Shown one piece after another: positions 20,655 to 32,098 of a stretch of 64,000 nt of DNA. The translations under genes were made by a program, and so were the position numbers. The DNA is from Ariolimax columbianus (lineage: Eukaryota; Mollusca; Gastropoda; Stylommatophora; Arionidae), in NCBI GenBank assembly GCA_036924085.1, contig JAVGWX010000004.1, positions 11,597,916-11,661,915 on the forward strand, in the 5' to 3' direction. The notes below the pieces were generated by a model. That model had not been told where the DNA came from, made no database searches, and saw only the letters and a list, made by a program, of their open reading frames with translations. Every line of letters starts with the position of its first letter. The stretch's first letter is position 1.

Positions 20655-21390
20655 GTTTCACCACAAAAGTGACATACACTCCATTCTGTTTCATCATAAA
20701 AGTGACATACACTCCATTCTGTTTCATCATAAAAGTGATATACACTCCATTCTGTTTCATCATAAAAGTTACATACACTCGATTCTGTTTCATCATAAAA
20801 GTGACATACACTCCATTCTGTTTCATCATAAAAGTGACATACACGCCATTCTGTTTCATCATAAAAGTGATATACACTCCATTCTGTTTCAGCATAAAAG
20901 TTACATACACTCGATTCTGTTTCATCATAAAAGTGACGTACACTAGATTTTGTTTCATCATAAAAGTGACATACACTCCATTCTGTTTCATCATAAAAGT
21001 TACATACACTCGATTCTGTTTCATCATAAAAGTGACATACACTCCATTCTGTTTCATCATAAAAGTGACATACACGCCATTCTGTTTGATCATAAAAGTG
21101 ACATACACTCCATTCTGTTTCATCATAAAAGTGACGTACACTAGATTTTGTTTCATCATAAAAGTGACGTACACTAGATTTTGTTTCATCATAAAAGTGA
21201 CATACACTCCATTTTGTTTCATCATAAAAGTGACATACACTCCATTCTGTTTCATCATAAAAGTGACATACACTCCATTCTGTTTGATCATAAAAGTGAC
21301 ATACACTCCATTTTGTTTCATCATAAAAGTGACGTACACTAGATTTTGTTTCATCATAAAAGTGACACACACTAGATTTTGTTTCATACT
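20655..21390 (+). repeat. 33-bp minisatellite, about 22 units
   Basis: Unit catcataaaagtgacatac + actccattctgttt. Because 33 is a multiple of three and the unit lacks stops in several frames, both strands show frames of 260-277 codons made of 11-residue repeats such as VCHFYDETEWS. I see no signal peptide, no conserved non-repeat domain and synonymous/non-synonymous changes without bias, so I treat these frames as artefacts. Variants (cgatt, agatt, gccatt) recur in blocks. Confidence 0.93.
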
Positions 21391-21856
21391 TCTTTGCTTC
21401 AACTCCTGTTAGGTGATATATATTTTGATACTGAATAACACCAAGGTTTTTTTTTTTGTAGAAAACTGTCCCACTTGAAGTTTGTATACATTAACCTTAT
21501 TGTTAAGCAAGACATGACATGATCAGAGACAGATGACAGTTGTGGAGATAACTCATACATCACTGACAGGTCTTGACATCCCCTTTATGTCACTACCTAC
21601 ATAAAATGGACATCTATTTATGTTCTTAGACATCCCTGTATTATTGCTCATTTTCATCTCCTTAATAAACTACATTTCTATTCCAGGAGTCCTTCTACAG
21701 TTGAGTAACAGAACACCCACAGTTTCCAATTAATAAAAGCACAGCCATATTGCTATTGTCATAGAGAGGAACAGGTGATAATAATACCATGGATGCTGTT
21801 GTGATGCAGGAGATTTTGATTTGCACATTCTAATGCAAACTTGCCTTTCCTGGAAC
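21391..21856. other. No recognised gene
   Basis: Unassigned spacer between two arrays; a T-run at about 21448-21459. Confidence 0.5.
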
Positions 21857-22376
21857 ATGATCTACCATTGTGTGAGTAAATTATTGACTGAATATGTTTG
21901 AGTTTGTCCCTATCATGGCACACGATCTACCATTGTGTGAGTAAATCATTGACTGAATATGTTTGAGTTTGTCCCTATCATGGCACACGATCTACCATTG
22001 TGTGAGTAAATTATTGACTGAATATGTTTGAGTTTGTCCCTATCATGGCACACGATCTACCATTGTGTGAGTAAATTATTGACTGAATATATGTTTGAGT
22101 TTGTCCCTATCATGGCACACGATCTACCATTGTGTGAGTAAATCATTGACTGAATATGTTTGAGTTTGTCCCTATCATGGCACACGATCTACCATTGTGT
22201 GAGTAAATCATTGACTGAATATGTTTGAGTTTGTCCCTATCATGGCACACGATCTACCATTGTGTGAGTAAATTATTGACTGAATATGTTTGAGTTTGTC
22301 CCTATCATGGCACACGATCTACCATTGTGTGAGTAAATCATTGACTGAATATGTTTGAGTTTGTCCCTATCATGGC
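21857..22376 (+). repeat. 65-bp minisatellite, 8 units
   Basis: cacgatctaccattgtgtg recurs every 65 bp (for example 21922 and 21987); one unit has a 2-bp TA insertion near 22090. Copies alternate between aaattatt and aaatcatt at one site. Confidence 0.95.
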
Positions 22377-22426
22377 ATGTATATTGTCAGTATTATTGTT
22401 TGTGTGTTTGCTAAAGTTGGAGGAAA

Positions 22427-22624
22427 AAGACACAGAGACTGAGAAGTACAGGAAGAAGAGCTCAGGGAGAGAAGGGTACAGCTTTGACAATACGATGAAG
22501 ACACAGAGACTGAGAAGTGCAGGAAGAAGAGAGAAGGGTACAGCTTTGACAATACGATGAAGACACAGAGACTGAGAAGTGCAGGAAGAAGAGAGAAGGG
22601 TACAGCTTTGACAATACGATGAAG
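22427..22624 (+). repeat. 62-bp minisatellite, about 3 units
   Basis: gacacagagactgagaagt...gacaatacgatgaa repeats; the first unit has an extra piece (agctcaggg). Confidence 0.93.
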
Positions 22625-22904
22625 GGAGGGAAAGATGGTTTGTCCGATCTTTGCTGATTTTAGTTTAATTTCTGTGTGTGTGTGTGATTAAAATGTGTCA
22701 TATCGGTCCTCATCTTATGGTCATTATATTCTGTAGAGTATTTATTGTTTGTGGTAAATCTGATATGCTGTTCTGATGTAGGATATTTGCCCTTGATAAC
22801 TATTACATTTTGTATGTCATGGTTAGTCTATGGAAATTAAAAGAGTTAGTTTGAATATTGTTTTGCTTAGTCATTTGGGCTACCCCATTAAGTTCAGATA
22901 ATGA
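22625..22904. other. No recognised gene
   Basis: Includes a short (TG)n stretch at 22675-22687; otherwise unassigned. Confidence 0.4.
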
Positions 22905-23860
22905 TAACCTTAAGATCACTATATCATTTCCAAGATGTGCTGTCTCTGGAATTCTGTAAAAAAAAGCACTATCTAATTCCCAAGATTTCCTGTCTATTAT
23001 TTTCTGCAGGAGAGTATTATCCATCTAGTTCCCAAAGATGAACTGTCTCTTATATTCTGTAGAAAAGCACTTTCTATCTAATTTCCAAGATGTCCTGTCT
23101 CTTGTTCTCTAGAAAAGCATTATTTAATTCCATAATTGTCCTGTTTGTTGTGTTCTGTATGACAACACTATCTAATTTCCAAGATGTCCTTTCTCTTTTA
23201 TTCTGAAGGAAAGCACTTTCTAATTCCCAAAATGTCCTGTCACTTATATTCTGTAGAAAAGCACTTTCTATCTAATTCCCAAATTGTCCTGTCTCTTGTG
23301 TTCTGTATGACAGATCTTCTTCTTCTTCTTCGTTCGTTCTCAATCTCCTGCTACCAAACCCTGAAAGGGCTTAAGTAGCAGAATGTAGTCCAGAGAACGG
23401 AATGCGTTGTGTCGTAGTTTACAGCTTGGCTGCGATACTTGCACCTTTCAGTCCAACACATCCGACTTCAGCAAGCATTTTTTGAGTACCGGGTTAGCAT
23501 TCCCTCTTCAATCCCTTCTCCTTAGCCAGTCTGCCCTGCTGCAGCCTGTTATCCAGGATCACCACGTGGAGGTGTAGAAGGGTCTTGGCAGCTATGGTTC
23601 ACTGGCCCTGACGCTAGCAGTCAGCTATGGGTCGCTGACCACAGCAGCATCTTGATCCCCAGCACTATCTAATTCCCAAGATGTTCTGTCACTTATGCTT
23701 TGTAGGAAAGCACTTTCTATTTAATTCTCAAGATGTTCTGTCGCTTGTGTTCTGTGTAGGAAAGCACTAATTCCCTAAATATAATTTCTCTTGAGTTCTG
23801 AGTTCTTGAGTAATGCACTATGTAATTCCAAAGTGTTCTGTAGGAAAGCACTACACTTGT
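22905..23860 (+). repeat. Degenerate 50-60 bp tandem repeat, interrupted
   Basis: Diverged units built around gaaaagcac-tatctaattcccaagatgtcctgtc-tcttgtgttctgta recur from 22905 to 23316 and again from 23657 to 23860. The interruption (23317-23656) is an inserted short element; the unit phase resumes at agcactatctaattccc directly after it. Confidence 0.8.
23317..23656 (-). mobile_element. Short non-autonomous element, (GAA)n-ended, copy 1
   Basis: On the - strand it starts near ggatcaagatgctg and ends in (GAA)n (ttcttcttcttc on the + strand). It aligns by eye with 27657-27964 and 51211-51570: shared landmarks on the + strand are gtcgtagttta, gctgcgatacttgcacctttc, acatccgacttcagca and ggtcttg.cagct. 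It has no coding capacity. The (GAA)n end is like that of the I-like LINE, suggesting mobilisation by that machinery. It sits in the degenerate repeat at 22905-23860; a 4-bp gatc at both ends could be a short duplication. Confidence 0.65.
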
Positions 23861-24185
23861 GTCTTGAGGGATATTGAAAAATACTCCTGCTTTTGTCTCC
23901 GACATTCAAATTCCCCTGCGCATTACAAAATGTCTACATGCTTTCCTCCACATTTATAATCCATCCTTCAGGAGCATGTAGCCACTACTGTATGTAGTTT
24001 TTCTTCAGGAATGTTTCCCTAAAACATTTCATCTGAATTCTTATGCTCTTGTAGTGGCTGTGTCTGGATCAATGTTTTTCTACACAACGAGGTTGCTAGC
24101 ACATGGAAAACCCTTCTTGTGTATCTCGTATATCATGCTTTAGTCGGGTTCTGCTGTTTTCAGATATCCAGTTCTTGTATCTCCA

Positions 24186-24350
24186 CTAGTTATGTGCTAG
24201 GAGCTAATGACCTTTTTAATGTGCGTATTAGGGACTAATGACCATTTTAATATGTGTGCTAGGAAATAATGACCTTTTTAATGTGTATGATAGGAACTAA
24301 TGACCTTTTTAATATGTGTGCTAGGAACTAATGACCTTGTTGATGTATGT
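24186..24350 (+). repeat. 31-bp minisatellite, about 5 units
   Basis: gtgctaggaactaatgacc + tttttaatgtgt, diverged copies (gctaggag, attaggga, gctaggaa, gataggaa). Confidence 0.88.
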
Positions 24351-25796
24351 ATTATCTTATGTGTAAAGAAGGTCAGTCAGTGAAGATAGAAGACTGAAAT
24401 AAGTAAGTGAAAGAAGAGAATGTGATATAAGAAACATAGGAGCATGGGAAGAAAGCATCATTTTCAGTTGAATGTTCCCACTGTGTGTGAAGAGCGTAGG
24501 ACCACCACTACAGACATGCCATTACAGAACGCCTGTATCTGAGCATTGCAGGTGTAGATTCTGTACCAATAGGTTTGCATGACAAGGTTGCTAGCTGTGT
24601 ACACAACCTTCTGTAGTTGCCGTTTACAACATGCTTTGAAGGTTACAGTGATCTACTCTATCCACCTCATTACCACTCGGGTATGGAGGATATTGCAGAC
24701 AGAGAGATAGTTAGAGAGAGAGAGAGAGAGAAAGAGAGCTAGAGAACCAAAATAAGACAGAAATGGATTCATGTGAGCTAAGATTGGATAAGGTGGATAC
24801 AATATATTTGCATATACAGTCTAAATTGCCTGGTTCACACACTGGTATCGCATTTCCACACAACTTTCTTGCTGCAGCCAACCAGAAAATACACCATACA
24901 CTTGCTAAAACACTCGTCTCAGGTAGAGAACAAGTTCAAGTTAGTAATAAAAAAAATATGCTGCTTGTGGTTATTGCCTTTCTTATCTGTTAGCACCATT
25001 GGAAAACCCAGCATTCAGTGCGCCATGGTGTCATGTCTTCTGCAGACATTGACGATTGAGTTTATTGTGGACACTTTTCTTCTGTTGTAGAATTGTCTCT
25101 TGCTTTCAGTGTTAATGATATTTCATGATTGTTTTTGCATTTCTTTTCTGTATAAATGTTATGTGATTCATAGGTGTTTGTGTGAAATAGAGAGGAGCAT
25201 TTGTTAGGAGTAACAAGTCAAGCGAGATCCAGTTTATATGTTATCTTGCTTATTGTAAAAGTCGTCTTAGTCGACATGTACTGCTACAGGGATGGATGCC
25301 CACGTGCAGGTCAAAGCTCTTGCCTGAGCTGGATGTAGCCGGGAGGAGAATTTTCTGCTTAGCGGGCTAGGCTCGAGCAGCTTATTCCTTGGCTGTGTTG
25401 GACAAATGCCGGGGAGGAGGGTTAACTAATATGCGAGTCTATCTTAATATACTCAAAATACTAGAGCAAAGAATATTCGTAGCCTGTTAGGCGCCATCTA
25501 TGCTGCTCTAAACAAACCACCTAACCATGGCCGGTGTTATGCCATGTCACACAGTTAGTCACCTCTTACACCATGCTTTCTGTGGCGCAGTGGTGCTATT
25601 CTTGTTTGTGTCATACATGAAGATCCCTGCAGACCACTAGGGATTACACTTGTAATAGTAGCACACATTATTTGATTCTCGTTTTTATGAAATTCCTCAC
25701 AAACATCGACCATTCTTATCTTCAGTATAAAATGGAATTACACAAATAATGTTAGCCAGTAGTTATGTGTACCACAGGCACAATCTGTACAATGTT
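24351..25796. other. No recognised gene; (GA)n at about 24712
   Basis: About 1.4 kb with no recognised domain. (GA)n at 24712-24739. A phrase like tgcatgacaaggttgctag (24575) resembles one at 24085 (cacaacgaggttgctag), possibly pieces of an old repeat. Confidence 0.5.
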
Positions 25797-25985
25797 TTTA
25801 AATGTTCAGTTCAGTTCATACCTTGACCTTTTGAGATCGTTGAGGCACCCCTGCTGACACTTCCACAATCTTTCGCCATCTCTCTCTTTTTAATGCTCAG
25901 TTCAGTTCATATTGTGACTTTTTGAGATCGTTGGGGCATCCCTGCTGACAACTTCACAATCCTGCGCCATCTCTCTCTTTTGAAT
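25797..25985 (-). pseudogene. LINE C-terminal scrap, duplicated in tandem (about 93 bp x 2)
   Basis: Two adjacent copies, from about 25803 and 25896, contain cagttcagttcat, ttttgagatcgttg and cgccatctctctctttt. On the - strand each reads like the last residues of an RTE-like LINE (RxMAxxCE... or ERWRKIVEVSAGVPQRSQKV, then stop), similar to the C terminus at 55921. Copies differ by about 15 percent, so the duplication is old. Confidence 0.5.
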
Positions 25986-26603
25986 GTTACCCTTACATAT
26001 TTTACAAGTGAATATTTGTCTCTTCAGCAAAACTGAACACTTTTATTGGCTGAGTTACATACAGGATTTACATGCAGTTGGACATGAGAATAGTAACAGA
26101 GATAGTCAGACATGTTGACCTAATTAGACCTGTATCAAGTACTGGACAGACAACAACCATTGTTGACTGACACAAATTATTGAATTTGCTCTATATCTTG
26201 TATCGTGGTAATTGTTTAACATAGTGCACGTTTAACTTAGTTAATTCTTTTCGCCTATTTTATTCTTGTTTATCCAATCCTCGACAAATGTTTATTTAGG
26301 TAGAAATTTCAGCAAGCATCAGAGACTGCTGTCATGCAGAACTGTGGTTTGACCTTGTTTTGCATCTCAGCCATTCTTTATGGCAATACACTTTCTGATA
26401 ATCATGGGAATGTTGCTTGTTTCATAAGACAGTCCATGTCACACAAGGCTACTTTCATTAACTGCTCTGTTAAATTAATTTTCTCTGTAATCTAATTCTG
26501 AAGCAGCGACTTATATTTATTGTTAGCCAGTGACATGCTGAAGTACTTCTCCACTAGAAAAAAAATTAGGATGTGACACTTTATATTTTTGATGTTTTCC
26601 CAT
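25986..26603. other. No recognised gene
   Basis: Unassigned, AT-rich. Confidence 0.5.
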
Positions 26604-27060
26604 GACTCAACTCAAATATGTCATTAAGTATTGTGACTGTTGGTGACTCAACTCAAACACAAGTCATTAAGTAGTGTGACTGTTGGTGACTCAAGCACAA
26701 GTCATTAAGTATTGTGACTGTTGGTGACTCAACTCAAACTCAAGTCATTAAGTAGTGTGACTGTTGGTGACTCAAACACAAGTCATTAAGTATTGTGACT
26801 GTTGGTGACTCGAACACATGTCATTAAGTATTATGACTGTTGGTGACTCAAGTCAAACACAAGTCATTAAGTATTATGACTGTTGGTGACTCAACTCAAA
26901 CACAAGTCATTAAGTATTGTGACTGTTGGTGACTCAACTCAAACACAAGTCATTAAGTATTGTGACTGTTTGTGACTCAACTCAAACACAAGTCATTAAG
27001 TATTGTGATTGTTGGTGACTCAACTCAAACATAAGTCATTAAGTAATGGGACTGTTGGTG
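26604..27060 (+). repeat. 43-bp minisatellite with shorter variants, about 11 units
   Basis: gactcaactcaaacacaag + tcattaagtattgtgactgttggt. Several units lack a 6-7 bp piece (aactcaa), giving lengths of about 36 and 43 bp. Confidence 0.93.
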
Positions 27061-27656
27061 TGTATGACTGTGTCTGGTCACAACTGCCTATCCAAAGTGT
27101 TCTTTCGTTGACTGAAAACTTTCGTTGCTGAAATCTTTCATTGACTTAAAAATATAATTTTTTACCAAGCAGATAACTTAACCCAAAGTCCTCCCACCAA
27201 TGTGTATTGGATTTAGACGGCCAAAGAACTAAGTTTTGTCTGATTGAACATGTTATTTCTATCATACATTAGAAACCCCATTAATTGACATGTGTAGATA
27301 GCCTTGTGTGAAAATGTTCCTGGCCTACAAATAATACATCAGTGGTTAACGCCTGATTTGTTTAACAGGTGCTGCTCTAGAATGGTACTATGTCAACTTA
27401 CCCATAAGGCAGTTGGAATGGGGCAAGCTAAGGGACTTTTATCTCACTGATTGGTATTTCATTGAGCTTCTCTGCATATAGTGCGGGTTTAGACTTAGCG
27501 AGGTGCTAAGTTATGTAAAACCTTAAGCCACCTGGTTACAGAATGACACCAAAATGTCTAATAAAACCTGAAAACGTATGCTGTTATGTCTTTTAATTAT
27601 TTAATGGCAATACATTTTTAGTGGAAAAAAAAAATTATTCTCAAATAAATGCATTT
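27061..27656. other. No recognised gene
   Basis: Unassigned sequence; nothing coding seen. Confidence 0.5.
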
Positions 27657-27964
27657 CTTCTTCTCCTTCTGCGTCCATCCTGAAAACACGTTGTCACATA
27701 GTTTGCGGCGAGGCTGCGATAATTGCGTCTTTCGACCTGACACATCCAGTTTCAGATCGTTATTTTTTAAGCACCAGGTTTGCCTCCCCCTGTGACCCAT
27801 ATTCTCTTCACCAGACTACACTAGATCAGCCTGTTTCCAGGGCCGCCGCTTTGTGTCGGGATAAGGTCTTGGTCTGCTATGGTTAGCTGACCCCGTTGTA
27901 AGCAGCCAGCTATAAGACGCTGGCTGCAGTCAGTTCATTCACTGTGCTGCACATTCGATCTCAG
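27657..27964 (-). mobile_element. Short non-autonomous element, (GAA)n-ended, copy 2
   Basis: Same family as 23317 and 51211 (gtttgcggcgaggctgcga, ttgcgtctttcgacctgacac, catccagtttcag, gggataaggtcttggtctgc). The sequence tgcattt occurs just outside both ends (27650-27656 and 27965-27971), a probable 7-bp target-site duplication. Confidence 0.65.
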
Positions 27965-27971
27965 TGCATTT

Positions 27972-29409
27972 ATTGATTTCATTTTTATTACTAAGTTGCC
28001 TTAATCTCTATCATAGATTATAATATAGTTTACCAATTTGAAACAATACGAAAATCTATACTAAATATCTGAAATATTGTATATTTGTCTTTAAGACGTT
28101 ATAACACGCAAACGGCACAACATACCGATCTGACATTTTTAGCTGAACATTCTATAGATTTCTAGATCAACCCATCTTATTTCAGGTCTCTATGTCGTGG
28201 CTAGCATGAGTTATGGGCATATGTATATGCGGTTGTATAAACAATATTGTTTACTGACAAGTAGCAAAATGGTGACCACCATGACCCAATTTACTTAGTC
28301 AAATGCGTGTTCCTGATACCATGTTACCTTCATATTTATCGATGGCACAGTACCAATGGGTCGCATGGGCAGTTGAATGTGAGATAGATGGTGCAGGGAT
28401 GGACGATTAGGGTATGATAGAGAGGAGCAGATTGAGGAGGAAGAAATTGGCGGGTTGAGGAGGGAGGAAGCAATGGCCGGTTTGAGGAGGGAGGAAGAAA
28501 TGGGCTGGTTGAGAGCGGAGACGAACGGTGGGTTGGAGAAGAGTGTTTGATACTAACAACTTTCTCTAATAATTATAAACGACAACACTGAAGGAAAGAT
28601 ATTGGATGGTTGAGGATGAGACATCCGCGGATTGATGAGAGAGATGAACGGGGTGGGGTGGGAGAAAGAAAGTGGTGGTTTGAAGAAAATAAACGGGATG
28701 GTGAAGGGAGAAGAGATTGGCCTTTTCGGAGGTGGGAGAGGGAAATTAGTTCTTTCTCGCTAATTAATATGTTACGATATAATAACATTCCTGTATAAAA
28801 AGACATTAAATGCAATTTATCAGTGATGCAAGATAAGAATTGTAAATTCCCAGGCAAGACCAGGTTAATGAAGCTACTGTAGTTTATCAAATAATTACCA
28901 TACAAAAGGCTGACATAAGAAGTAACCATAGTTACTTGTATTAATAGAAGTAACAATGAAATCGTTTGTAAAATCTGGAAAGTATTTTGAGACCCATGCG
29001 TATTTGGGGGCTCTAATAAATAGTTTATTTAGCTTAGGCCTAAATATGGCTGCACATGATCACGTACGTCCGAAGATTATTAGACTTGTGTGGTCAGTGC
29101 TTCTATACTGAATAGCTTAAATATCATGGCTATGGAGATAGTCAACCACGTAATAATTGACACCTGGAACAGGACGATGTAGAGAGAGACGATCGCCTAT
29201 ACCATTTGCGATAGTACATGAACAATAAGTAAGATATAGAACTGGCGAGCAAGAATACGAAAATACAAGTAGGTAAGGACACACTGAAGAAACAGACATA
29301 ACAAATTATCGACTGACATGACACGGACGGCAAACGACCGAAAGACCAGGAGGGATACATGAATAACAAAACTAACTAAACAGAACAACATCAATAGATG
29401 AATAAAGAC
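27972..29409. other. No recognised gene; purine-rich degenerate repeat
   Basis: From about 28430 to 28730 the sequence is built of loose units like ggttgaggagggaggaagaaatgg. The rest is unassigned. Open frames here (for example on the - strand at 28573-28956) mirror the purine bias. Confidence 0.5.
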
Positions 29410-29525
29410 AGGTGCGAGGAGCGCGTAGCCGAATAGTTTCGAGGCCTGCCTGCCCACAAGGAGGGCAGCGGTTCGAATCTCCGGTATGGCATATGTTGTT
29501 TTTCTGTTGAGGGTGAAATAAACAC
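29410..29525 (+). mobile_element. tRNA-derived SINE
   Basis: A-box-like cgcgtagccgaatagttt (29417) and B box gcggttcgaatctccgg (about 29469) with a GGAGGGC-type stem between. A short body and aaataaacacacata follow. The spacing (about 50 nt) suggests a tRNA with a long variable arm (Ser/Leu type) as source; that is inference. Confidence 0.6.
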
Positions 29526-31659
29526 ACATAGCCAGCACACGACGTGGCGACAGCAGTGGCGAAGCGGTCTGTAGTCCTAAGCCTTCAAAACCCCTCGACT
29601 ACCCCTGCAATGAGAAACATGTCGTATGCCAGTTAAAGACAGGTGCATGCAGATCGAGACAAATATAATCACCTTGTTTTGTATCTAAAGATATTGACTG
29701 ATGGTAAAACGAGCTTGTCTATTCGGTACCAGGACACTGTTACACTCATATTTGTGCGGTAGTAATGGGCCGAATGACACATTGGGTCAACATTGAGTAT
29801 AGAGGCATACACGGCTGTAGCATTTTCTTTAGAGCAAAGGTCACCACACCCCCCCCCCCCCCTTGCTCATGAAATAAATGCCGATGATCACCCATGTCTA
29901 AACAATTAGTAGCAGTCTGTACTTGATACCAAACCGTTGGACGCCTGTCTGAGCTTGTGCATTGCCTTTCGGGTACCAGAGTGTATCTAGGAAAATAGGT
30001 ATTAAAAACGACATAAATTTTAATGAATACATTTAGCTTGAATTTGGTGTATGCAATTTATTTGAGAAAAATCATTCCATTTGTTCAGTTTTGTGTGACA
30101 ATCCGCCTAGGAAGGTGCCAATTTTTCCCCCACGTTTAGCAGTTGCCAATTTCAATTCAAGCTTTAAAAAAAAACTCACATGTTCACCAATTCATTTACT
30201 ATAGGTCATTGTCAGTTCATTTTCTTCTTGAAATGCCTCTCTTACAACCAAATCACTGTTGCTTTTCTTTCATTATTCAAACAAATTCCCTTCATTTTCA
30301 TGAAGCGCCTACACGTTTTGTTTTTATCCTCAGAACTCGTCTTTGCTATAAATACACGAACATATACATGAAGTACGTAGCATGTCTTTTACAGAACGCC
30401 TCTTCTTGCACCGCCACCCATTTGGCTGTTATAAGTTTCTTGACAAGTGTGCAGTACGGTAGGTTGCCATTACGTTCCGTACGTGGAGGAGCATTCACCC
30501 GAGAAAACAAATCAAGTGTCTGCCAAACTGGACATGGTGGGAATCGAATCCGAAGCGTTGGGTTTGTGAAAACCGAGAAAGTTTTCATATATATATATAT
30601 AAATGCAGAAGCAGAGCGACTGACACGTATACTGAAAGTACAAAACTAATGGTTATAACCACGGCCATCTAGATGATAGTGTTATAACTCCTGTTAAAGT
30701 GAGTGGGGAGGGGATAGAGGGGTGGGGGGGGGGGGGGGCGGGCGGGGGAGGCGCAATGTAATGTGCGGATGAACATTTCGAAACAATTGTCTGTACAGAC
30801 CAGACACAAATTGAAATAAGGCTACTTGGAACCCTGGTATTTAAACAGACAAATTACGCCTTCTGCCAGGCAGCCGAAGGATACGTTATTTTTTCTGCAA
30901 TGTTTACTTCCTTCGGCTTACAAGACGGGAATGGGGTGGGGGAGGCGAGGTAGAATGCGTGTTGGGTAGGAATTCCATTACGCTTTAGAAATTTGCCCGG
31001 ACAGCGGTTATTAGACTACTTTTATATATTTTCAACTGTCAAGATTCTTTTGCTTGCGCAATGTGTACACAGGATCTCATTGGTTTTTCGTTAAACGTGT
31101 ACACGGGACCTCCTTGATTGTCTTCAATCTGCAGTTTGACTGGACGCTGGTCTCGTCTCCTTGGAGATCAGGGGATATTTGAAACTTGTGGGATTCGAGA
31201 GCCCATGATTTCGCGCGTCCATTTCCTGAAAGACCAACGCCCTTACCTCTCAGTTATAGCGACTTGCACAATCTCTGAAAGATACACATGCTGGTTCTTG
31301 TACCACACGATAACACAGTGTTCATAAAATGGACTACATGAAAGTCAAACCGGTCCATAGGTTGAATAAACTGTGTCAGTGTGCATATTTTGGTAGATAT
31401 ATGGAGTGTGAGAGATGGTGTACGACAGGTAACGTCAATAGGTTGTGTCCTTAGAACGGTTTACCTGAACGATTCCCCTGTTGTCTGGTTCACATAGGTT
31501 GGCTCTGACGTCAGAGCGTAGATGTTTATTTGGGGTGGGACAGAATGGGGTATGTTTGAAGAATATAATAACAAATGGCTGTCGGAACTCGGACCTGAAT
31601 TTTGACTGCACGCCTGTAGCACGTGTTTCCATGACATAAATAGTTTAAGCAGTTGAGTT
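29526..31659. other. No recognised gene; homopolymers and a B-box relic
   Basis: C-run at about 29851-29863, (TA)n at about 30588-30601 and G-run at about 30723-30738. On the - strand ttcggattcgattcccacc (about 30556-30538) looks like a pol III B box, with no matching A box, so a truncated SINE at most. A 168-codon + frame (30143-30649) has no motif I recognise. The rest is unassigned. Confidence 0.5.
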
Positions 31660-32098
31660 TCCTCTAAACCTGCCATTCTCAACATTAAAAAAAAACTCAA
31701 ATTCAGGTAGGCTGCATTGGATATCCACCTTCCTGTTTTTTGCATTGATGGTACAATCTGCCAGGCTTTTCCCTGTCCACTGTTTGATATTATCCTCCCA
31801 CGTATAACGTTGTTTATTTCTGGTACGTTTGACCTCCACCTTTTCTCCCAGTTTTATTTTAAGCAAAACTTATGTCTTTTTAATGTGACCAAAATAACTT
31901 GACTGTTTGGCTTTTGAAACCGTTCACCAACTTTCTTTGCATCCTTAATTTCTCCAAAGCTTCTTTATTTGTTTTAGTATCTGTCAAGAAGATGCTCCCA
32001 ATTCTTATGTATATCCACATTTCAAGGCATCAGTTCTCTCCTTCAGTTGTTCGTTCATTATCCATGTTACTATGCCATATCGTAAAGACGAGTATACG
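31660..32098 (-). pseudogene. LINE (endonuclease-RT group), C-terminal part
   Basis: On the - strand from 32080: YGIVTWIMNEQLKERTDAL (in place of YGxETWTLxKxLExRxDA), then LEKLRMQRKL, LFGHIK-like residues, KIKLGEKVEVKRTRNKQRY and TWEDNIKQWTGKSL (about 31800). Frameshifts separate the blocks. It is the downstream part of the same element as 36716-37012; the 63-bp array lies between them exactly where the intervening about 50 residues should be. Confidence 0.7.
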
